Below, one piece after another: positions 44,661 through 56,200 of a DNA stretch of 64,000 nucleotides. The number at the start of each line of letters is the position of its first letter. Positions within the stretch are counted from its first letter, which is position 1. The DNA lies in assembly GCA_008711295.1 (NCBI GenBank), contig VUYV01000149.1:1116001-1180000 (forward strand), read 5' to 3'. The notes below the pieces were generated by a model, which worked only from the letters and a program-made list of their open reading frames with translations, made no database searches and was not told the origin of the DNA. The translations under genes and the position numbers were made by a program. The stretch comes from Anarhynchus alexandrinus (Eukaryota > Chordata > Aves > Charadriiformes > Charadriidae).

Positions 44661-47600
44661 TACAATACTGAAACTAAGGACCTTTTCAAGTTTCTGTTGC
44701 AGCAGCTGTAATGTACTCAACTATATCTTAAAACTTTGTGTATACTAATCTGAAATAATTTGACACTTATTTTGCCAACTCCTTTAAAATTTTATCATGT
44801 AACTGTCCAAATATTTCCCCAAATAAATGCCGGCAAATAGATTTCTTCCTCCTAAACAGTCACGCACTTTTGTCAAAAAAGTTAGTGGATAAGTGAATTA
44901 TCGCAGAGAAAGCAACACATTCATATTGTATTTGCCTCAAAGTTCTTCACAATACAAAATGGATGTACAACCTCTGTTTGAAATAATTAGCAGTGGTTTA
45001 CTAGGGGAATTTTGGTACTTTCATGTTGTACTAGCTTTTGATCAAAATTTCCCTGCACTGCCTTGTTTAATTCTGGCCATCTGGATTAAAAGGTTCTCTT
45101 AATCTTAAATACAGATTGTAACTCTTTCTTTTTGAGTGCACTGCCATAAAATTCTGGCACGTTTCCAGCTTTCTTCATTAAAGCTTTCTTTATTATGGTT
45201 TTTCGGCCATTAAATGATTGTTATGCACAATGGGTACTTGATTATAATTTGCTGAAACTGGGAATCAGTTACAACAGTAATCCAGTTCTGTAATTAAAAG
45301 AGAGCATGTTTATACCTGCTAGGATCTTCTGAGAGCTATTAAGGGTGAGGAAAAAACAGAGTTGAAAGGCAAGAATTTCTGCTAATAAGACATTTAAGCA
45401 TTCTAATCTGACAGCATTTTGTGCTATATTGTGGAAGTGTGACTTTCTACATAATAAGTATGCTTGAACCAAAGTTTGTGGTTGTGACGGGGATAAAAGG
45501 ACAGTTTCATTTGTCGTAAAACATCTCACATCTTTTATTTTTGTTTTGGATTTAGAAAAGAATGTGCATTTCTAGCAGAAAAGGAGCAATTGGGGATTCT
45601 TGTATCCAATCCAAGTTTTGTTTCTGCTCTTGTATGGTTTTTGTCAGGGGGTTCAATCTGACTTTCATTGTTTTCCACCTGTAAAGTTTTGAAAAATTCT
45701 GAGAAAATGACTAACACTAAAATTATTTTAAAAGTGAGTACTCCATAGGTATGCGCGTCATTTACTTTTGTATTTTGACTGTTGCGGAGTTGAAAGAAAG
45801 GTAAATTTGTCTTAGCTGCATAGTTGAACTGTTACGGGCAAGGAATAGCATGGAATAGTTTATGGTATAATTTAATCTGATTCTTAGCAGTACATTACTG
45901 ATAATCTACAGTATATACATGATAACTATAATAAACTTTAGAAAATATTTCTTTGGAGCAGTGAAGTTATGTAGCAGCTTTACAATGCTCTTTTCCCTAA
46001 CCTGTATCTGCCTTATCTGCTGATGCTCCATCTTTGAGATACCTTTTAGAAAATCTGCATCTAGAAAACTTTTCTGGGAACTGAATCTGTGGAATGTTGG
46101 TGAGATGAAGCTGCTTAATGAAATAATTTCATTTAAAATTTTACAAGCATGTATCTGGCTGAAAACAATTTTCTACCGCAGCTGAGAACTAGAGAGATAC
46201 AAGCACCGTATGTGCAACAAATTCCTGTCTTGAAATTAACTCTTAGTCTGCAGTGAATCATGCATACAGTATGTCAGAACTTTGCTTTTTAATATATTCG
46301 TTCTCTTGATCTCTCAAATTAAGGAAATACAGTGTTCCTTATTGACTGAAATAGATTATATGTACTCTATGGACTAAGCAAGATGGAATAAAAATCGATG
46401 AAAGCTGCAGGATTTAAGTGCTCTTTCCACAAAATCTAATTGGAATTGTTCATGGTGTAATCAGGAGATTTTAGTCTTGCTGAACAGTTGAGGAATATGA
46501 ACTTTAATAAAACCAGTAATTCATAATATTCTGTCTTTACTCAGTGTAGTGAACCTTAGTGTTCTAGGGAATGTACAATTGAAACGTACAAGTCTTTTGA
46601 GGATAATTTAAATAACTTGGAAATTCAGAGTTACCCGAAAAATCCTTTTTCCTTTCATACAAATCTTTTCTTTTCCTTTTTATGAGTTTTTTTTTTTTTT
46701 AAGAAGTTTGTTGATTTTGGAAAAAGTAAAAGGTGTTTCTTGTGACTCTAATCTTCTCAATGGCAAGCCCTTGCACTTCCTTTGCCAATAGTTTATTTCA
46801 TATGTATTCAGTCCAGTTTTCTTTTTACGTATGTGAAATAACAGTTTGGCAAGTGGTAAACAAAATACATACAGTGAAGAAAAAAAGACTTGTATTTTTT
46901 TTAACTTATAAGATTTATTTTATGAAATAATCCTTTCATTGAAGTGAATAATTAAAGCTAAAATAAATAAGATCTTATAAGAGATTGCAGAGTAATTATG
47001 TAACTTTTAAGAAACAAGAGTTCATGGTAATGAAGTATTTTCATTTTACTAGGTTTTTCTTGGAAAAGTACAGAATCATGTGATGGTATACCACAGTGTG
47101 TGAGAGTAGTTTGCTGGTACAAAATCCAAACATCACAAAGTAATTTCCAAAGACCAGATGTTTATCAGTTCCCTCTTATGGAAGAGAGCAGAAAGGTTCT
47201 TATTTAAAGTTTCTCAACTGGAACTCCAGTGTAACTTCACAGTAGGCTTTCAGAGAGGGTGACCAAGCACTCGTGTATGGCTCATAAAGTATTTACTTTT
47301 GAAGGCAGAAAATTGCTTATATGACTACACAGTCAATAACCGGATCACTACCCGTTAGAACTGTGAGAAAAACTAGCTAGAAGTGTTTCTGTTTCAGTAA
47401 ATATTTGGCATGGCTTTGGTTCATTTTGGCCCCTGCAAGACTTCTGGAACTGTTGTAAATTGAGAATTAGTGCACCTTTGATATTTAGAGTAATGGTGAC
47501 AAGACTTCCTCTCTCCTCTTTCCTAACTCTCTTCACTTAGCAGGATTTTTAAGAGGTATTAGGGGTAGAGGACAGAGGGAGATTCCTTTTTCTTTAAGGC

Positions 47601-47669
47601 AGTAATTAAAATATATGGTAAAGAGATGTGAATTAAATTTTTCCAAGAAGAAGAGTGTGGGCAGTGGGC
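44661..47669. other. noncoding stretch, no gene seen
   Basis: About 3 kb of AT-rich DNA with short domainless open frames only. No repeat recognised. Confidence 0.4.
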
Positions 47670-47735
47670 CCAGTGGTTAAGTCTATACTGTGCCACTGGG
47701 CAAATTACCTCTGTTTCTCATGTCTTCCTAATTTT
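47670..47735 (+). mobile_element. MIR / CORE-SINE-like remnant
   Basis: CCAGTGGTTAAG, then after a shortening TGCCACTGGGCAAATTACCT followed by CTGTTTCTCAT, follows the order of MIR landmarks (AGTGGTTAAG near the tRNA-like head, then the TGGGCAA(G/A)TTAC and CTC...GTTTCCTCAT part of the core). The central part is missing, consistent with an old deleted copy. MIR-type SINEs are ancient and shared across amniotes, so this would predate birds. Confidence 0.6.
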
Positions 47736-48479
47736 TGTCTATATGGCTCTTAGCTAATTTCTTTGGAGTAGATGTTCTGTTTCAGTTCGTTATTGTTCTG
47801 TACGAGGCAGAGTGCGATTCTAGTCTTTCTGAAACAAGACTTAGGATGCAGCCAAACTGATTAAAAACCAAAACCTCTTCTCAATATGTATTCGCTAGAA
47901 TTAAACCTTGTGAGAAGAGAAAGATCTCAGAGAATGGCAGGGAAGTCTCTTGCGAGAAGTATGTTAAAAGGGCTGTTGTAGAGGAAAGAACCTGGGTTCT
48001 GATAGGCCCCCCAGCTGGCACAAGGCTGAAAGCACCCCTCTACGGGATGTGGATTGCTCTTGAGCTCCCGTTATGAGGAGTGCCTTTAGTGAGAGTGCTT
48101 TGTTTCAAGCATACACTGTTTAAAACGGGTCGGTAGTGATTAAATTGGAGTGACCGACTACCTCAGCGTAGGTAGTGAAAATTCATTTCATAACGCTTTC
48201 ACAGTTTTTAAATTTTAACTGATACATAACAGAGTTGGGGGTAAAGTGGAAAACAGCATTTCCCAAGGCAAGTTGAAGAAGCCGTTAGAAACAATTGAGC
48301 CACCTTACAGTGTCGGGCTGAATTTTTCCAAATGTGCTAGTTGAATGTAATCACTTCTGCCTAACAGGGAGGTAACATAGCTGGTTGCCCTGAAAGCTGC
48401 ACGCAAAACCTCCAGGTTTACCACCTGGTACTAACCCCACAGACCTGGGGCAGGGGGAACCACTCTAGGATGCGGAATT
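47736..48479. other. noncoding stretch with mildly raised GC
   Basis: Includes CpG-containing text around 48126-48190 (AAACGGGTCGG, GACCGAC) and the short inverted repeat CCAGGT-ttacc-ACCTGG near 48412. No gene or known repeat. Confidence 0.4.
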
Positions 48480-48830
48480 GACAAAAGAAATTAATTTGGA
48501 AACAAAGTCTTTAGCCTGCAAAACTATATTAACGCTTCCCCAAGCCATCCAGCCAGTCATCTCAGCCAAAATGTTTTGTTAATGAAAGTTCTTGTACCCA
48601 AATGAACAAGCATTACTTTAATTGGCTCTGGCTTATCTCCAAATATGTTGTTATTAAGTGCTGTATCAATTACTGACCTTTATTTATAGCTCACGAGATA
48701 CAATTGAATGTTACTCATAAATATAAAGACACTGAAGTTCAGCTATCACATCTTAATATATACTTGTTTAACCAGTTATAACATTTAATAATTTAAATGC
48801 ATATTTTATATAATTATTAATTTATATATT
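48480..48830. promoter_or_regulatory. candidate regulatory block (unproven)
   Basis: SOX-type AACAAAG at 48501, TTTAATTGG (homeodomain plus inverted CCAAT core) at 48617-48625 and many ATTA cores, moving into a very AT-rich tail from about 48780. No coding potential or known repeat. Assigned on texture and motif density alone. Confidence 0.22.
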
Positions 48831-51800
48831 TTTTGTGAATTATATACAAAATTAAATTTAGTTCACGTTCTTTTCATTTTTTCTTGTTTTCTGTGTGTAC
48901 AGATTATTACATAGGTACTACTTACAGGCAATAAAGTATACATAAAAGAAATAGTTTAAATCAGTGCCTTTGTTTTTCCTTGAAGAATATCTCTACAAGG
49001 TGATTTATTTCGTCATTTGCATTTGCCTTGCTGGTGGGATGTTGTGCTCTTAGTGTATATGGGTCCATGTCTTTGATATGCATGTTTTCTGCTTGTTCTT
49101 CAGTGTTCACTGTATGTTATTCAAACTCTTGTTTTCTCTCTTTTTATACTTCTCAGCTTTTCTTCAGTAGATTATGATTTGAAAAAGGAAATGTTTTCCT
49201 TGTCTTAACTAGTTAACTAGTGTGATTGATAAGCATACATGTAAACTTCACTGGGGTGCTGAGTATTTATCTTTTTGAACCTCGTCAAGAATTTGACCCC
49301 ACATCTGAAAATTCATCGTTATTTTCCTATTATATTGAATACAAACTGAATAAAATAATTGGAAGTGTTCCCAGAGTATTTCTCTGACACTCACGCACCA
49401 TTCCAGGTGTGAGGTATGTTACAGGAGGTATGGGTATAATGTACTGTATACCACCATCATGATACTTGCCACTGCTTCAAATGCAACTGCATTGCTCTCC
49501 TGTGCTGATTTTTCATTAAGGCTACATCAGGATTCTCTGTGTGATGTCCATGGGTGGATTTTTGCATTACAAGTAATGCTAATATAGCATGTACCAAAAC
49601 TCTGTTCTTACTAATTAATAGATGCATTATGACATAATTGAAGGGCAATTTGAAGTGAAAAAGTAAACTACAGCTTGTACCTCATCGCCCTGTTTGGATG
49701 TTGTTTATCTGATTCTTTGCTGTCATGCAGAGTGTTTGATTCTCTGCCGTGGTTTCCTAGGATACCGCTATACTCCTGCAAAGCTCAAATCAACTACTGG
49801 GGTTTTTTTCTCCCCCTTTTTTTTTTTCAGTTATTATAACTAGAGGATACAGTTAAAGATGTTTTATTCATGTATTTGCCTGACTTCTTTCACAGGATAA
49901 CTAAGACGCTCAAGTTGGTTTAGATTTCTAATATTATCAGATAACATGATAATTGCAGCGGAGAAAGGGGAAAGCTGGAAAGAAGAAAGAAAGCAAATCC
50001 TAGTTACAAAAAAAAGGGGGGGGGGGAGCAAAGCAAAACTGAATGCTGATTTTTATTTCCTCTGTAGTAGTTCTAGTTACAAAACAGAAAACTTCTGACA
50101 TCAAAACTGCATATTCCTAGCTGGGCATGCATTCTTGTTAAATTTATTTCTATAGTCCAGCAAAAAGACATGTATTTTTCCAGTGAGCTTATTTACCATC
50201 TATTTCAGCATTGCTGTGTTTTCTGTGACTGATTATAAATGCATATGTACTTGATTTGACATGGGCAGTTACATTCTGATAATAACATAACAAAAAATTC
50301 ATGGTGAATTAAATGATATTTTGGTTCATTTTAGTTCTGAAATGTATATGTCAATCTATAATTTTAGCAAATAGCAGGGATGTTTTCATACTAACATACA
50401 GGATCTTATTGCTAATCAAATTATGTTAAGGTCACTCCCATGCAAATATTGTGTGTTTTTGGAGGGCCTTTTGCACAAAACCTTCTCCCACAAAGTCTTT
50501 TCTCTTACAAAGAATTACTGAGGGACTATGGCTAGCTGAAGAATGTTCATTCAAGCTTTACTATTGTGATCCGTTGATAATGAAGTCAGGATTTTAGGCA
50601 TGGTCTTTCCATGATTGTAACTGTAATGCTAATTTATTCCTGCACGTCGTATCATAGTGTAGACATGGTTTCCCTGTTCCTGTTGTTTGTATTTAATTTA
50701 GGTATTTGTATTAACATTCAGATGCTTAAATTAGAACTTAACAGTATTTAGTGGTAGTCCTGGTTTATGTCATATGTTACAGTTAGTGTAGTTACTGTGC
50801 AGTCATTGTCCCGTTTTAAGATCTGTGTTTTTAATAATTTTTAAAAATATACATTTTTTGCAGATATCTTTACAAAATATAGTTCCATGTGATTTCCTCT
50901 GTTGAAATGGGAAGGGAATTAGAGTAGATTGCATCTGAAGCATTTATACAATGCTTACAGTACTAGTGTGTATTTTTGGAGATGAAGGATTAATTTGAGA
51001 AGTGAAGCCTCTGGGATATTTCTCAATATCTGTCAGGATTTTCACATGCAGTGATCTTCTCTGAGATCTTAAACTCCTTGAAGTTACTCAATGCCAGTCA
51101 ACATCTTTGGGTTATAAATTAGTTTGTAATTAAGATAATTGAATTTTGACACATACTCACTTCTTGAAAGCTCTTGCTTGTGTAGCAGACTTTTCCCAGC
51201 TATCCTCAGTAATGTCTCTTGGGAAAATTAATACAAATTCGAACTTAATAAACAAGTATGCAGGTATTACAAAATTTGATTTCTAATTGCATTGTCTTAT
51301 ACTTGGCACTTTGTCAGTTACCATGTCTCAAGTGTCATTGGTTTCAGTGTTCTCACATTCCCTTCATCACAGATAGAGGAAGAAATAAATTAAATTAAAA
51401 AAAAAAATCGTACCTTCAGCAAATAGGACCTCTATATTGCCACTTCTGCTTTAGGCCACTGACCAATGCTGTTTCTTACGGAGCTTTGTCACATTTCACT
51501 GACTAGTAGAGAAAAGAAGAAACTTAAGCAATGAAGATGTAGGTAATAAATTAACTTTGTATTTATGCTTTGTTGTGTTTTGTTGCTAAGGAAGAGATTT
51601 AAAAGATCAAAATATTAAAGTTGTATTGGAAGTGGCTTAAATCTATTTTTCTCCGTTCAACAGTCAAATTTCATTCCAATGTATTAAAATACTCATCTTC
51701 AGATATTTGAACTGTGGGATAAAAATAAAACTAAGGGCAAATTTGGACAGTGGCTTTTATATGCACTTAGCTCCTAAACTATGTTAATATGTAGGGCTGC

Positions 51801-54051
51801 GTCTGATGTTTTTTGCTGCTATTATTTGAAGGGAGGTTTTGTTGTTAATACTTCAGCCAAACAGATAGGGCTTTGTGTTTGTAGAGTGTTGTGTCATGAT
51901 TTAAACAATGTATTGTGAGTCTTTAGAAATGTTAGGCAAATAAGCTAAACCTGAAAGAAGCAGGTTATCTTGCCCTCTGAGTGGTTAGTTGATACAAGGG
52001 ACTTAGCATTTTCTGAGCGCTGATGTTATTATTCATCAAATATTTGAATAAGAGAAAAAAGAGGAGGGATTTGGCTTGCCTTCACAGATGTCTTCCAGCT
52101 CTTCAACAAAACAGTAGCCCTCGCTTGTCTTTGTTTCCATGGGTGCATAAGAGTCATAGGAAAGCAATTTAAAAAAATGAACCAAGTAAGGACATACAAC
52201 TGGAAAGTAAACTTACTTGCAAGACTTGCAATTAAGTTATGACAAATTTTCGCAGATGTATCTGGCTAGCGTTCCCAGAGAAGCCATGCTGCTGGATAGG
52301 CATCCAAGCTAACGTCAAGCTAATGCTTCCTTCCATCCCTCCTCCGCTTTCTTTTCCACGGTGCATTTCTAGGTGTGCAGTTCTGGACTGCAAGGACGCG
52401 ATCAAGGCTTGTTCTGGTTTGGTTTGGCTTTTTAGCTAATTGGCTAACTAGCTGGGAATCAGAATTGCAGCTGTGGCAGTATGGGCCTTGTGAATGTGGT
52501 ATAAAGATGGAATTCTTTCTTGGAGGGGGTTGTTTTTATTTGGCATCCAGACAGCTGTAGAGAGACTTCTCTGGCTGTGTGCAGATGCAAAACTGTTGAG
52601 TTGTATAAGATGCTGACCAAAATCGAGCATATTAGAATATTATTGCACAGGGAAACTCAAGCCTCTATTGTATGTGGTGTTTTGAAAATTAAGAGGTAAA
52701 ACCTTCTTTGAAAAGGCTCAGTAAGTCTTGGATTTTGGAAGTATTTATGCTTTCATGCTGTCTTTGTTTTGGTTGTCTTAAAAAGAGAAATATTTCTCAA
52801 TCAGGGAATAGTTCTTTGCTGTGTGCAATTTTCCTGATTAAATGTGTTGGATATTTTAATATTTGGAGAAAAAAAAATCAAATGTCTTTTGGCTTTAAAG
52901 ATATTCTTTTTCCTGCTTGGAGGAAAATAATCCTACATTAAGAGTGTGTCTTTACTTGTTTGGACTTAGTCTTAACTAAATAAAACAACCTCTTCAGTGT
53001 TTGTTTTGATTCTGTTTTTCCTTGTAGTCAAAAAAGTAAGATTATACCTGTCCATTGTTTGATTTACTATAGTGTTTGTTATGGTATTGTTTATAGGGAA
53101 GTCACATCTTTGAATAGGTATTGAAATCTGGTTTCTAATTAAGATCAAGGTTAACTTAAAGAAAAGGGGCACTTTGCAAAACAGCTCTGATGCTAAGAGA
53201 TACAGGCTTCATTTGTATGAAGCTGAACAAAAAGGATTTTGCTGATGTCAAGAAAAAAACTTTAGCCATAACCTTTTGCAATTTTACAAAGCAATAGTCT
53301 TGATTGTCGTCTGTCCAACAAGAATGTGGTGGAGTGTCAAGATTTTTACTTTAAATTACCAATGCAAACAGAGAGGTCTTCATCTTCGTTCCAAGAGAAT
53401 GTTTCATAGAATCCTGAGGAGTAGGTTTGGTTTTAAAAGTGATTATGTTCCACACTTTCACACTTGTATCTAATTTAAATTTTTTTTAAAAATACTCCCC
53501 CACACTTAATAAGGGCACTGCACTTGGAACACAACATTTCTGTCTTTCTAAGCAGGCAGTGATGTCAAATGTGGGAAAGCAAAAGGGTGAATTTAAGCAG
53601 TGGGACACAAAGTCATTAGTCTCTTACTGTTAGTTCACACATACAGTGTTTAATTGCCCAGCAGTAAAGTATTGAATCTGACATGCCCACTGAGGGGGTG
53701 GTGTGATTTTACAGCTAACATCTAGGAGGTACTGGGTACTTATATGCAGGAGGAAAACAGTCATGCCTTTAGCCTTGATTTGTTGCTTGATGTGTCAAAA
53801 GAAGCTGCAGAGCTTGTGCCTGGTTCCTTGTAAGTGGGAGTGATTCTTTGGAGGGTGAAGACAGTGACATTAGTTCAGGCTCAGGAGAAGGTTTAAAATG
53901 GGATAAGTTTCCTTTACAGTTGCGTGCAAACTGTTTTTGTGACACTTGAATAAATGAAACCCTACGAGAGAATCTTGTGTTTCAGCAGACACCCATAGAC
54001 TGCTCAGGAGACTTAGAGCTATTTGGGATTGCCTAGCGGAGAGCCAGTTTT
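48831..54051. other. noncoding stretch, no gene seen
   Basis: About 5.2 kb of AT-rich DNA. It holds the A8G11 tract at 50008. Open frames of 60-83 codons are domainless. TTTCATAGAATCCTGAGGAG near 53402 hints at a reversed CR1 end but is too weak to call. Confidence 0.4.
50008..50028. repeat. A8-G11-AG homopolymer tract
   Basis: Eight A then eleven G then AG, matching the tract at 5239-5260 but for one A. It lies beside a purine-rich stretch (about 49958-49996). Confidence 0.9.
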
Positions 54052-54067
54052 ATCTGCTCGAGCAGAT
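54052..54067. repeat. 16-bp perfect palindrome
   Basis: ATCTGCTCGAGCAGAT, self-complementary with no spacer and with a central CTCGAG. Its core, CTGCTCGAGCAG, is the same 12-mer as in the CR1 copy at about 33522. No other CR1 landmark surrounds it, so shared origin is unproven. Confidence 0.85.
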
Positions 54068-55879
54068 CTGCCTGCCTTACCATCAGACATTACAGTGCTT
54101 CAGCAGCCATCTTCCTCCAGCTCAGCGTATTGTTCCTCATCTAGGGATGGGAGGGGAGTTTTCAACATCTTTCTGCCCTTCTCAAGTACCTGAGGGCACT
54201 GTGTGGAGAAAATGGAGCCAGATTTTTCCTGGAAGCACATGGTGACAGGACAGTTGTAGGATGGGAAATTCTAATTTGACATAAGAAAAAAAGGTTGTTT
54301 GCTTTTTTTTTTTTATCATGAGGTTGGTCAAATACTGGACCAGGGACAGAAAGAGGTTGTGGGAGCTTTATTCTTAGAGATATTCAGAATTTAACTGGAA
54401 AAGGCCTGAGCCTGGTTTCCTTGACCCTGCTTGGTGTGTGGGTCACAATAAATGATCTCCAGGTGTCTCTAACTTCATTTTTTTTTTCCATAATTCTAAG
54501 CAAAAGTTTAATAATTCTTGGAGAAGAACACATATCATGCATAAATCTGTCATTGTGCTCAGTTCTTGTATTTCGCTAAGCCTGCACTTCTGAAAGTTTT
54601 AATCACTTACATTTGAACTGCACTGAAATGTCATCCTGAGCTTAAGCGTTTAGCCATGCTTTTCAGTCAGCAGAAATAAGAGTTGCCCTTGATTGTATTA
54701 CTTCATTAATTTTTTTAATATCTTTATAAATATAATTTGAAAACTTTTTAGTTCATGGATGCGAATGGAGTTGATGGCATGGAAGCGTAAATGGTTTTGC
54801 TACAGTAGAAACAAGAGCTAATTTTGTAGATAGCTAAACATTCAGAAACTTTCAAACTTGTTTGTTATAAATATAGGACGTGATACTAGAAGACAAGTAT
54901 TATCTGCCACATCAATTATTATTGAATACTGCTTCTGAAATTTGTGACTGTGTTGACACATGCAAAAACCAACATCAACAACAACAACGAAAAAGCTACG
55001 TTTTGCTAAACTTCAGCCTGATAATTATTAGAGCTATCTCTGCTCTGACAGATCTACTGTTTTCCCCTGTAGCAAAGCTGCTGTTTCTGTTTTGTCAGGA
55101 CAAACAGTTTTGGAAAATATTTGCTGTTCCAAATTTAATAAATAAATAAATAAATGTCATACTGGACAATGTTGTTACCATCTCTGCCTTCCTTTTTGAA
55201 GAAGTAATTTATGCTCACAATGCCTAGTGGTTTCTACTGCTAGGAAGAGACCAAGAATTTTTATATTTCTTGCATTTACTCATTAATAGAATATATTATG
55301 TATAAGACTGAGGCTTCTGTTTGGGCATGGTAGGACTGCCCAGCACCTGAATCCCTGGAAGCAGAGCTGACCATAACCCTTCTGTTCACACTTGTCATCA
55401 ATTTTTTATGTAAGTTAATGACTATGTACCATAAACCTAGGTTTTGCAAAAATTTGCCTTAAAAATCCTTGTGCTAGAGCACATTATTGTTGGATTTAGA
55501 CAGCTTGTTCACATGTTGCTGCTTTCTGTCCTTAGACGCAATGTAGCTTATAATTGTGTTGAACAAGTCTAAACTATGTTGAAACGGTGTTTAATACTAA
55601 ATATACAAAACCAGTTCTGAACAAGTTGAAAATCTGACAAGGAAGCCAAAGGAAGTTTTGCTATTGACTTACATATAGAGTAATAAGGTTCAAGCCTTCC
55701 ATGAGCAGTTTGAAACAACTCAACTGTTGTGATTTTTAAGATAAACTAAGGAGAATACCTTGACGGAATGGTAGCAATTTTGGTGAACTCAATAGTTGCA
55801 TAATTTCACAAGGTCCATTGTGATCTACATAACCTGTTTTTCATACAAATCATGTGCAAGAGAAGTCATGTACTTCAGA
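54068..55879. other. noncoding stretch, no gene seen
   Basis: Ordinary AT-rich DNA. An 89-codon frame at 54880-55149 ends in the (AATA)n repeat and has no domain. Small CAACAACAAC run near 54969. Confidence 0.4.
55137..55155 (+). repeat. (AATA)4-5 microsatellite
   Basis: Nearly five perfect tetramer copies ending AAATG. A short, probably variable, simple repeat. Confidence 0.9.
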
Positions 55880-56200
55880 AAAAAATATTAAGCTGTGTTG
55901 ATAAACTGATTAACATTCATAATTCAATGTCTACCTACAGTAAAAACTTCAGCAATTTATAATGTACACTTCTGACTTTATTTTGTGATATTGGATTGTT
56001 CTAATGCACTGTATCTTGTTGAGTAAATTTCAAGCTGTGCGCTTTTGAATTAACAGTGCTAATTGGTGCACTGATTGAAAATGTGACAATTTACATTTAT
56101 CCTCTGATTAATGTACAACATTCTTTGAAAGTTTAGTGTGATGTTATGCAGTGATGAACAATTAAGTTTATGAATGATTTGGGAATGTTTTTGGGTTTCC
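55880..56200. promoter_or_regulatory. candidate regulatory block (unproven)
   Basis: Noncoding, no repeat. Contains CTAATTGG at 56059 (homeodomain core), GACAATT and AACAATTAA SOX/homeodomain-like cores, and several GATTAA/ATTAAC cores. Weak, texture-based call. Confidence 0.2.

Noticed and set aside
53402..53445. TTTCATAGAATCCTGAGGAG resembling a reverse CR1 end
   Set aside because: The match is short, and the GGTTGG/GACCT landmarks are missing or too degraded.
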